In this document: piece by piece, positions 12,411-24,091 of the stretch
Position numbering within the stretch: the stretch's first letter is position 1
How the letters are laid out: every line of letters starts with the position of its first letter
Origin: Malaya genurostris
Taxonomy: Eukaryota > Arthropoda > Insecta > Diptera > Culicidae
Assembly: GCF_030247185.1 (NCBI RefSeq)
Contig: NC_080571.1
Span: forward strand, 349,118,254-349,182,253
Direction: 5' to 3'
Length of the DNA: 64,000 nt
The notes under the pieces: model-generated
The model's input: the letters and a program-made list of their open reading frames with translations, nothing else
Databases searched by the model: none
What the model was told of the DNA's origin: nothing
Position numbers and translations under genes: made by a program

Positions 12411-13560
12411 AAGGCACACTTAATTTCCATTCAACTAATTTTTTAGTTGGATTAGAGAAATAATACATTGTTTTCAACCAACATGAATGGTTGAATTGGC
12501 TTCTGCAATTTTCGGATATATGGCGCTCTGTCACCGAAAAAACGTTAACACCGTAATGACTACTAGCCACTAGATGGCACACTACTACCGAAAAAAATTT
12601 CAGTCGCGGTTATCTTTTCTATATTTGCAGGTATAAATACGATGTTGTATTGGAGAAAAAGACATAAACGAAGCATAAACTTCTTTTTGAAAATTTTACT
12701 TCTAAATCGTTGTTTTCTGCATTCGACTTCGCTAAATCGACTCTCTCGCTGAAAACTTTGAGCACTCGGAAAACAAAAACCGAATACAAGTAATACACTA
12801 GACGGCGTAGCCCGGAAGGTTGAAGATGCAACAAACTTCGTTTGACATATACAATTAGAGTGCAACAGTCGAAACTCACTTCACTGTTCCACGTAAAAAC
12901 ATTATTACGCACAATCGCTTCAAATGCGCACAAATTCTGAATAAATACCCTTCCCTTACGAGTTTACGGCATTTTTACACATCGGTTTAGAAGTTTAAAT
13001 ATGGATATATCGTAACACATGCGAAAAATATTTAAACAATTTGCAAGCAGCTTCAACAAAACTGTCCTTATTAGCTTTTTAATGGATTGTTTTGCTTTGA
13101 CACTTCTCATGAATTTTTGTCTAATAAACTTGTTAATAAAACCAATCTCATATTTCTTTTCTTCGTGCTGTCCTTCAGTAATGATGGTGATAGATAAATA
13201 GAAACGAATTTTCTGATTTTAATAACAAAATTAGTTGCCAATGAGAATTTCGTGTTGGATTAAAATATTGCTGGTTTGTGTCTAGGATATTCGCCAACTA
13301 AACACATTCTCTAACAATAAGAGTTTTTTTTTCAGCAAAGTAAATTCTCATTTTTAACTAATTTTGTAGCTATGTTGGTAATTTTGTTGTTAAAATCAAC
13401 TAATTCAAAAACATTAATACGAATTAGGTGCAGAGCTAATTTCGGTCGTTCCGTGGATATATTTAGTTATCTGTTTTTTGTGTAAAATTTAAAGTTTTAT
13501 TTCATGTAGTCAACAGTCAGATGAAACTAATAATTTAGTAGTGTGAATTAATCAAATAAC
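12411..13560. other. No confident gene
   Basis: AT-rich sequence with repeated ttaactaattttgt-like phrases. Two overlapping minus-strand ORFs (about 100 codons, 12563-12933) have no recognised motif and lie near a tataaatac phrase at 12632. They are not called as genes. Confidence 0.4.
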
Positions 13561-15354
13561 TTTATCATGGTTTCAAGTCTGTTTGAATCGACACCGAACC
13601 AACAGTAGTGTAGCAGTAGCAAGAAAAAAAACATCCTGCTGTTGGTTTCCAGATGAGACGATGGGACAAGAGCGCAAGTAGATTGGTGATAAAAAAAGGT
13701 ATACGATCATGTAAAAATATCCGTTTTCCATATTGACCCACACCCGGTGGTCTTGGTTTTTACTCTATGCGGCATACGTTCCATTGGTGGTGAGAATTTC
13801 TCTGCTAACCCACAAATATCCTGTGAATCAAGGAAGGAGAGTAAAGGGATGGGGGGATAGCTCGGGACGTTATACACTCGCTTGGTTAGACTGCTTCGGT
13901 TGGCGTTTCAATGCTCGGGCACTTTATTATGATGCACTGCATGTAAATGAATTTGCTCGGCAAACCCCAAACCGGAGAAAACCAAAGGACGGCAAAAAAA
14001 AAAGATGGTCGAAAACCACATAATGTCGTGTTGTGTCGGTAAAGAAAATGAGATGAGACATGTTGCTGATATGAAGGCGAAAAATACAAATTAATTACCG
14101 TGCAGGTTAGGGAGCTTGCTTTAATCAACGGCTGATAAAAGTTTGCATAACAAAGAAAATGAGTCGAACGTGTCTGTTTATCCAGGATTACTGAAAAAAA
14201 AACAGAGTGAATGTCGCAAGAAAAACTCGGTGTACGGCAAATAGGTTGAACTGTTTTTCTGCACGCCAATGTATTTTTGTGTGTGAGTGAACAGTACCTA
14301 CAAATCATTGTTAAAACACCATTAAGTTGAGAATGGCACGAGAAGTAGGCCAGGTGAACCCGTTTGATGTCCTTCCAGAAGAGATTGACGTCACGCAGCC
14401 GTCCTAGAAGAAATGGCACTTGTTTTTCCGACCGAAGAAAAATGACTAGTCTGATGTGGTCACGTGATGAATATGAAATACGTTTCATTGTTCGGGAGTT
14501 ACGTTGGTTAATGGTACGTATCTAGCAATGAAGGTGCCGTGATTAATTATTGTCAAGGTGCCAAGTTACGGTCAAGGGCCGTTCGTTCTGCCGCAGTGAA
14601 ATGGACAAAATGGAAAATTGGTTGTTGTGTTGCGGAAATTTCGCACTGCTGCCGGACGGGTTCGTGTCAATTCGGTAATGATTTATGCCTCGGAGTGTTT
14701 AGCGCGATACCGACTTGCTAACCGTCCTGCGGTACCCCCGGGAGACCTACTGGGACCTTTTGTGGATTGACCGAGAAAAGTACGAGTTTGTGTGCAGTAA
14801 CTAGATAGCATTAGTTTATTAAAACCCGGATGTTTATTTTTTGCCAATTACATTTTTTCCCCCTTTACGGGTACAGTTATTTATTGTTCATCGGGAAGTT
14901 TGTCATTCATCGTCGCAAGGCGGAACCGCACCTGTCCGTTATTGGCTGAAAACGGCACTGGTTTGGAACGTGCTCGCGTAATTACGGGATAATCTTGGAA
15001 AGTGGTGAGCTTTACAACGGCAATTACAGTTCGTTGATCGTTGAAAAACCGCTCGTTCTCGTTCATTTGTTTTGTGATAATCGCTATCCGGCGACTTTAC
15101 GTTTTCCAGCCGCTGATGAAATTTTAGTAGCCATTAAAAAGCGAACTACACCCATTAACCTGAAGTTTTATTGTATGCACTTTTCGTCATCATCATTAGC
15201 ATCATCTGTAGCGCGGTGTTAATTGCATTTCCATTTTTTCTCACTCCCGTTTCCCATTTCTTTCGTCAACAGGTGACCCTCGCCCTATCCAACACTGTGT
15301 CCGACCGCGAGATAGACAGAGAAAGAGAGCAAGAAGAAAGAGAGAGAGAGTACA
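13561..15354 (+). promoter_or_regulatory. tutl upstream region, probable promoter and 5' UTR
   Basis: This is the least repetitive and most GC-balanced stretch upstream of exon 1, without transposon signatures, consistent with host regulatory DNA and 5' UTR. A GA-rich tract (15312-15350, GAGAGAG core) lies just before the coding start and resembles GAGA-factor sites or UTR filler. No TATA box or transcription start can be placed from sequence alone, and upstream non-coding exons are possible. Confidence 0.45.
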
Positions 15355-15372
15355 ATGACGACGATACGTTAG
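15355..15372 (+). promoter_or_regulatory. Upstream ORF 1 (5 codons)
   Basis: ATG ACG ACG ATA CGT TAG. It is in frame with the tutl start 42 bases downstream; its TAG is the in-frame stop that makes 15397 the first usable ATG of the main frame. Confidence 0.5.
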
Positions 15373-15382
15373 CATAGTGACT

Positions 15383-15445
15383 ATGGGATCAGAGGCATGG
15401 GCGTGTGCGTGGACCCTGGGGCTTTCCGGTGGTGTCAGGCATTGA
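15383..15445 (+). promoter_or_regulatory. Upstream ORF 2 overlapping the tutl start
   Basis: An ATG at 15383, in a different frame, opens 20 codons and stops at TGA 15443-15445, inside the tutl coding sequence. If the transcript includes it, ribosomes would have to leak past it to reach 15397, a recognised way to lower translation. Confidence 0.45.
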
Positions 15446-16024
15446 GCCGGTCGCAATCGTTAACCACAGCAGCATCAGCAGCATCAGCAGCAGAAACATC
15501 AGCGTCAGCCGCAACCACAGGCACAACCACGGCTTCCGGTGGGATCGCAACAGCCCGGGAAATACCAGTACCCACGGTTAGCAGCAACAGTCAGCAGGCC
15601 AACTATCGACACGTGTCCAGTTTCCATAATGCCAAGGTGCGGCGTAGTCTAAACGCAACAATCTTCATCAAGAAGAAACAAGCAGCTGTAGCAACAGCAA
15701 CAACAACAACAACAACAACAGATTCTAAAACTAAATCAGTTAGCAAAAATACAAATAACAACAACTTCTTGAACCACTACAGTTACGGTAGTAGTTATAA
15801 TAGTAGTTCCAACGGTAGTACTTACACTAGTATAAACACTAGAGAAGCGAATAGCAGTAGAAGTATCGAAAAGGCACTAGCGGCGCGGCGGAGAAATCTT
15901 AGTCTCAGCACCAACAAATTGAGCGAACACTACAGCTGCAGTGCGGCGGCACTGAACTGGCTGGTCTCATCGTTTGTACTGCTCCTTTGCATCACCTTAT
16001 GCACTAGTTCAATTAGTCCTCCTG
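15397..16024 (+). CDS. tutl: turtle (tutl) coding exon 1: N-terminus and signal segment
   Basis: First coding exon of turtle, an immunoglobulin-superfamily cell-surface protein acting in axon and dendrite patterning in Drosophila. It encodes 209 codons plus one base. The start MGVCVDPG..RWCQALS matches the start of fly Turtle as I know it, and an in-frame TAG lies at 15370. Residues 20-180 are low complexity: Ala/Ser/Thr-rich, then a Thr run from ACA repeats, then Asn/Ser-rich. Residues about 185-204 (LNWLVSSFVLLLCITLC) form a hydrophobic segment, likely an internal signal peptide placed unusually far from the N-terminus, as in the fly protein. The donor is CCTG|GTAAGT. The split codon joins exon 2 to give PPAPQDAV. 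The low-complexity part is probably variable in length. Confidence 0.9.
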
Positions 16025-16164
16025 GTAAGTAGTTATTTGTTTACTTTCGAAAACTATCGAAGTCTATCAAAAGAGATTCATTTAGATAAGAGTTGTACAT
16101 TTTTTAAAGTTTATTCATGGTTATCAAGTTTAACTGATAAGTTGTATCAATAGTTTAATTCTAA

Positions 16165-16578
16165 CCTAATCCTAACCTAACCCTAACCTAACCCTAACCT
16201 AACCCTAACCTAACCCTAACCTAACCCTAACCTAACCCTAACCTAACCCTAACCTAACCCTAACCTAACCCTAACCTAACCCTAACCTAACCCTAACCTA
16301 ACCCTAACCTAACCCTAACCTAACCCTAACCTAACCCTAACCTAACCCTAACCTAACCCTAACCTAACCCTAACCTAACCCTAACCTAACCCTAACCTAA
16401 CCCTAACCTAACCCTAACCTAACCCTAACCTAACCCTAACCTAACCCTAACCTAACCCTAACCTAACCCTAACCTAACCCTAACCTAACCCTAACCTAAC
16501 CCTAACCTAACCCTAACCTAACCCTAACCTAACCCTAACCTAACCCTAACCTAACCCTAACCTAACCCTAACCTAACC
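16165..16578. repeat. 11-bp telomere-like tandem array (CCCTAACCTAA)n
   Basis: About 37 near-perfect copies of an 11-base unit in which CCTAA and CCCTAA alternate. On the other strand this reads TTAGG then TTAGGG. TTAGG is the usual insect telomere repeat, reported lost in Diptera, and TTAGGG is the vertebrate one. The array starts raggedly (ctaacctaatcctaacc) and ends abruptly before cgcttaag. It sits 140 bases into tutl intron 1, with the G-rich strand as transcription template. It is an interstitial minisatellite and shows no sign of being a chromosome end. Confidence 0.95.
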
Positions 16579-16729
16579 CGCTTAAGCTTCAGAATAGTCG
16601 TTAAACTAAGTAGTTGTGACACTGTACGTGATTTATGCAAACAAAGGCTGAAACGTCGGACAGTCAACAACATTCATTTGTATTATAAGACTGAGACAGC
16701 CGTTTTACAGTTTTCCACGGATCTTATCA

Positions 16730-17125
16730 TCATATATCTCCGGAACCGGAAGTGTTCGCTATTCGATCCACAATCCAATTGTAGCTTTCAAACGAGCTTA
16801 GGCTTGTTGAAATAGGTTAAGTAATTTCCGAAAAGATGGAGCAAAAAAGTGGGTTTTTTTGTTTACGTCACTCATACCTTTATAGCTCCGGAGCCATTTG
16901 AACTTCGAACTTGATCAATGACCCCATAGCAGCTTTCAAATGAACCTAGGGTTGTTAAAATCGATTCATGAGTTTCAAGAAAAAATTGAGCAGCAAAAAA
17001 AACAATCTTTGACGACATTTTCCGACATCCTCGTGCTTAGTCGAATGGTGCATAACACCAGGGGTCTCCGGAGCTTCGATCAAAAGTTGTTTTTTCAGTA
17101 ATTCTTTCTGTTTTCTATAGAGAAA
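16730..17125. repeat. CCGGAACCGGAAGT-type dispersed repeat
   Basis: Carries tctccggaaccgg, aaacgagctt..ttgttgaaat and a second diverged round (ctccggagcc, aaatgaacct..ttgttaaaat), ending tagagaaaggcaaaa. Two internal rounds suggest a tandem origin. Confidence 0.5.
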
Positions 17126-17397
17126 GGCAAAATAAATACACAGGAAAAAGTCGAACACTTTTTTAGAAATTCAATCATTAATAATTAACCGACAAAATTA
17201 AATTAAAAATAAAGCTTCTCTGAAAGAATTGTCGAAAAAAGTTTATTTTGAACCTAAAATCCGTGCTGCATAGCATAGTTCGAATGAAACAATAAATTTT
17301 CTTTTGTTCTTTTGTGTTCGGTTGTTCAGTATTTCCCGTGCTTCTGCAGTTATTAAACTCTGAATTGCGAGACTTAACAATAATTACCAATTTTATG

Positions 17398-17556
17398 CTT
17401 TAGTACTTCGGTACTTTCGGTACTTTGGCCCTTTGATACATTCGGTACTTTGGTACTTTCGGTACTTTGGTGCTTTAGTACTTTGGCACTTTGGTACTTT
17501 CGGTACTTTGGTACTTTCGATACTTTCGGTACTTTGGCACTTTGGTACTTTCGGTA
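17398..17556. repeat. 10-bp minisatellite (GGTACTTTSG)
   Basis: About 16 imperfect copies of ggtactttcg or ggtactttgg, with some units gcactttggt or tgctttagta. Both strands stay open across the array, so the ORFs there are repeat artefacts and not genes. Confidence 0.9.
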
Positions 17557-17721
17557 TCGCATTTCTTGTACAAATATCTCGAAAACGGATACTTCTAGGA
17601 GGTGGAGTAAATTTATAGATTTTTATGTGTATATTTTACTGTTTAAATGATTTTTTTGGTATTTAAAGTTGGAAAATGCTATAACTACTATGTTTTCTGA
17701 TTCACATTATTCAAATTAGGT

Positions 17722-18010
17722 CAGCGTCATTTCGCCGAAAAGCCATTTCGCTGAAAGCCGTTTTGCGGAAGGCCAATTGTGCTTCTATTATGTGAATGCT
17801 TTACATTATTTATCCAGGAATCGTAAAAAAACTAAAATATTAATAATGTGATATATTCGAATTTACCCGAAATGTCCCTTTCGACGAAATGATCCTTTCG
17901 TGCGAAATGGCACTCGTCGAAACGACTTTCGGCGAATCAACTTTCGGCGAAACGACTTTTGGCGAAATGGCACTCGGTGAAACGACTTTCGGCGAAATTG
18001 CCTACGGGGA
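17722..18010. repeat. Degenerate TTTCGGCGAAA palindromic repeat
   Basis: Units such as aacgactttcggcgaa, tttcgccgaaaagcc and aatggcactcg recur with a period near 15-17 bases in two blocks (17722-17785 and 17875-18010) separated by unique sequence. The core TTTCGGCGAAA is self-complementary. Confidence 0.8.
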
Positions 18011-18179
18011 AATTATCCGCTCCCCAACAAATTAACAACAAATGTGAATTATTCGTTTAAGTTTAAAATAAAATTATAGAAAAGAAATTTGAGGAGACGA
18101 TTTTATACGATTTGTTTTTTTTTTTTGATAATTTTTGATTTCTTTGAAAAGTGTGCGACTTTTTTCAGTGTGCTAATTT

Positions 18180-18860
18180 AATTTTTTTTTTTGTTTCGTC
18201 TTGGAAACGCATGGAACGTCGAGATCTGGTGTTATACCGAAATTTTTTTTAGTCAGCTCTCTGACACTTTTCGATTGTTTTCGAATACTATTTTTTAGAT
18301 TACACCTGAACTGGAAATTTCATACATTTCTGAGACATTTGAAATCAAAAAAAAAATCGATTTCGAAAGTCTCAATTTTTTGATTCCCAAAGTCGATTTA
18401 GAACAAATTTTTTTTTGAGATTGCACCAGATCTGGACTTTTCATGAATTTCTAAAATAAATGTCATAAAAGAAAACTTCAGTTTTGAGTTATTTTTTCGC
18501 AAATTTCCGAAGTTACGGGTTTCTTTTGCGCGGTATTTATGAACACTGAAGTCTTTTTCACGCAGAGATACGTACTGCTAATTAAATACCGCGCAAAAAA
18601 AGCGTAGCATCGGGAATTTGCTTGAAAAAAAAAACACGCAAAGCATTAGCATTTTTTTTGTTTACAAATGTCTTTCAAAATCCATGAAACATCGAGATCC
18701 GGTGTTATCTCGAGCAAAATTTTGTAGAAAAAACTTCGACTTTGGGAGATTTAGATTTTTGAGATTTCTGAAATAGAACATATTTTTTGGTTGCAAATGT
18801 CTTGTAAACGCATGAAACGTGGGAATCTGAGGTAATCTCGAAACAATTTTTTTTTTAAAA
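18180..18860. repeat. Diverged tandem repeat, several copies
   Basis: The phrase aaacgcatg(g/a)aacgt, then gatctg(g)tgttat(a/c)(c)cga and a long A or T run, recurs near 18205, 18680 and 18805. Between copies lie ttcgattttg and gattttt(t)gagattt. This looks like old, diverged tandem copies of one AT-rich unit. Confidence 0.5.
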
Positions 18861-18861
18861 C

Positions 18862-18915
18862 AATGGGTGGGTAATATTGGAGACATAACTGGATGACGTG
18901 AATACGAATTACACT
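18862..18915 (+). repeat. Dispersed repeat end (copy 4)
   Basis: gggtgggtaatattg, then acataactggatgacgtgaa; matches 1797-1850 and the reverse of 12355-12410. Confidence 0.4.
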
Positions 18916-19152
18916 TCACACTTCTAAATGTCTAAAATCGTTCTTATTAGTAAATATATTGTGTAAATTGTGCAAGGTTAATCTATGGAACTGTTCTAAA
19001 GAGTGATTCCATAAATAAAAAAGAAACATTCGGTTGAAACTTTGCACAAATATTCAGTATGACAAACTATTTGTTTTGCTCGGTCGGAGATATCCATTTG
19101 AACCAAGACAGAAATAAAATTAAATCAAAATACTACAAACCGAGAAAACCTA

Positions 19153-20301
19153 AAGACTGTCTCAGTTTATTCGATACACTGATAACATTAGACTACAACA
19201 ACAGAATATTATTCTCAACATTTGCTACTTAGCCATTGTAGATTGGCTGGCGCACCTTCTTGCGAACGTTCCTCATTAAATTCCGTACAGACTTCTTGGC
19301 GACAAGTTTTGACAATTTTTTCCAATCTTTTTCGAACTGTTGAATGGTTTTGGCTGCCGAGACATGTTTCCTAAGATGTGCCTTCGTTAATGCCCCAAAT
19401 TCCTCAATTGGTCGAAGTTGTGGGCAATTTGGTGGATTCATGTCTTTTGGGACGAAAGTGACATTTTTGGTAGTATACCATTCTACCGTTGATTTCGAGT
19501 AGTGACAAGAAGTAAGATCCGGCCAGAAGACAACAGGATCCTTGTGGCTTCGAATCATGGGTAGAAGTCGTTTTTGTAAAAATTCCTTGATGTATATTTC
19601 GCTGTTCATTCAAGCAGTGGTGATGAAGGGTTTTGAAATCTTACCGCAGCTACAAATTGCTTGCCAGACCATAGCTTCCTTATCACATTTTTCGACTTCA
19701 ATTGATGTCTCGGACTAGTTTAACACATTGGGGTCCCGGCAATGATTTGTAATAAAGTTTCACGTAGGTTTCGTCGTCCATGATTATGCAGTTCAAATTT
19801 CCGGCAAGAATCGTATTTTACAGCTTTCGAACCCTCGGCCTGATCGATGCTTCTTGTTTCGAACATTTGACTTCGAAGTGCCCACTGTTTTGGGCACATA
19901 ACCCGAACTGAAACCTCCTTCTTTTGCTCGAATGCCTTCAGTATACGTTTATTCAACTGAGGGTTAGCAGGACCTTTCGTTTTCGGTTTATCCTCAAAGG
20001 TGTTATCCTCACCGAACTTCCTGATTGCATTTCGCACGGCATTTTCACTTACTGCTTTCATTTTTTCTATCTTTCTCAGTGACAGTCCGCGTTCTGTGCA
20101 CCATTTGTACACAATTTTTCGACGTTGTTCTACTGAAAGCCCACGCATTTCGCAACAAACTAATGGAAACGAATAAACAACTGCACAAGTGGTTAGAGAA
20201 GAGTGTAAACAACAGGACGCAGCCATAAAAATTGACAGATTCTGAACCATTGCGAAATGGCAGCGGATTTTGGTTGCGTCCATACTTTCTGGGACAGTCT
20301 T
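19153..20301 (-). mobile_element. DD37E (ITmD37E) transposon, family 1 copy 1, defective
   Basis: Tc1/mariner-superfamily element of the DD37E group, known in mosquitoes. Its transposase would cut and paste at TA sites. Minus-strand pieces read RRKIVYKWCTERGLSLRKI (helix-turn-helix start), MDDETYV (first Asp), VVFWPDLTSCHYS (second Asp) and PNCPQLRPIEEF (Glu). Exactly 37 residues separate the second Asp from the Glu. The triad codons survive but frameshifts and a deletion near 19725 break the frame. The right end carries the inverted repeat TGTCCCAGAAAGTATGGA; the left end (aagactgtctcag) follows a TA but is shortened. It is 1149 bases long against 1303 for the copy at 54591. Confidence 0.9.
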
Positions 20302-22467
<2,166 letters not shown>

Positions 22468-24091
22468 TATATATATATAAATGCAGAGATCATTTTTTGT
22501 AATCGCATCACGTAAGAACGGATGGACGGATTTACATGATTCTTTTTTTGTTTGACCAGTTTTTACCCACACTGGGTTCGTACATCAAAAAAATTAGGAA
22601 AACTTGCCGGAAAAGCGGGAAAAATCCATAAAGTTGTTTTGTATGAACAATGGAATTTTCCGTTGGAAAAGTCGCCAATGATTGCTAGATCGTCGATAGG
22701 TGTTTGGCGCATAACGAGTTGCGTAAGTGCTTGGTCGTCGAAGAAAGGAATACTAGATCGCTGAAAGAATCTTTTGGCGCGCAACGAGTCGTTTTGTGTG
22801 AAGCTTTTACATGCATACTTGATTCATGTGATTCGTCATTCCGAGCCACGTGCTTAATTGGGTATCAACATTATTGCTTGCCAAATGATATAATGATGGA
22901 ACGCATATACCGTAAACAGGATCAAAAGTTCTGATATTGTTTACCAGAAGATACATTGTGCAATGTAATTATAGAACGATTTTTGTATGAATCAATGATA
23001 GGATTCTGCTGTTTAAATATTGAGATCAAACAAAGAGGTATACCTTGCATTTAGCATGCTGAAGTTTGTTCGCGTTGGGTAAATTCTGGTGGATTGAAAA
23101 ACAATAAGTTGTGAGATTTTATGCATTGACTCGAACGATAAGCTGAATACTGGTACAATCACTCCTCATGATCATTCCACTAAAACAGAAGAACTGCACA
23201 TTATTTTCATATAAAACTTTCTGATGAAGATTCTCAGTACCGAACTCCAACATTCGTTAATCGTAGGTGTGGTACTAAACAAAATGATGTGGTGTGGACT
23301 AATGAGACGACTATTGATAAAACTATAAAACGAATGCAGTGTTCATGTTTAATTTAATGGACACAATATTTAAAAGAATGTAAACTTAAACTTTCGAATG
23401 TCCAAGAATCACTCATTTATCTTTCGGTTTTTTTTATCAATATAAAACTAACTATAGAGATTGTGAGAGGAGAAAGAATATGAAAAATGTAGAGCCATAG
23501 TACTCAAGGAAGAGTACGGATTTGGAGATAAAATGCGGAAAAATTCGAAGTAACAAGGTTCATTTAGGTAAGGAGAAGGTTTCTCGCATCTAAACTTTTA
23601 CTTTATACCAGAAGAGTCGAACTTAGCGATACGAAACATCCGAGTTTCTGATAAGTCAAAAATTTACTAAATAATTACTGACTGACCAGAAGTCATAAAT
23701 TTTTTTTTTTTCATAAATACGTTTATTTCTTAAGGCAGTTTACATAAGTTTTTCTTCGCCGTAGCATCACTTTTACATAATATTCTTATCCTAATTTAAT
23801 TCTAACATAGTCACAACGTTTTGAATTTATTAAAACATATTCTCTTATAGCTTAAATATCATCTTAGGTAACTCGTCATTAATTATGAAATCTACTCGGA
23901 AATATTATTTGAACCAAACGATTACCTTCTATAAATTATAAAATAAGCTGTTTTTTTTGACATTTTGTTGATAATTTCATAGACTGTTTCGAGTTTGTTT
24001 GTATCATTACATAATTTTTATTCTAATTTAGCTATTGGTTGAACTCATGGACGCAGCTGGGATCAGAGCTAAGTCTTAAAAGGGGCCTTTA

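Noticed and set aside
12563..12933. Two overlapping ORFs of about 100 codons near a TATA-like phrase
   Set aside because: They are frame shadows of each other with no motif; the TATA-like word alone is weak evidence in AT-rich DNA.
13886..14488. 200-codon ORF on the minus strand upstream of tutl
   Set aside because: Its Cys/Ser/Phe-rich composition is typical of a shadow frame; it lies antisense in the probable tutl promoter region and matches no family I know.
16165..16578. True chromosome end
   Set aside because: Unique host DNA and tutl exons continue on both sides, so the array is interstitial.
17374..17650. ORFs of 61-66 codons on both strands
   Set aside because: They exist because the 10-bp repeat lacks stops on both strands.
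17398..18010. CRISPR-like spaced repeats
   Set aside because: Units are contiguous or irregular, without uniform unique spacers; the genome is eukaryotic.
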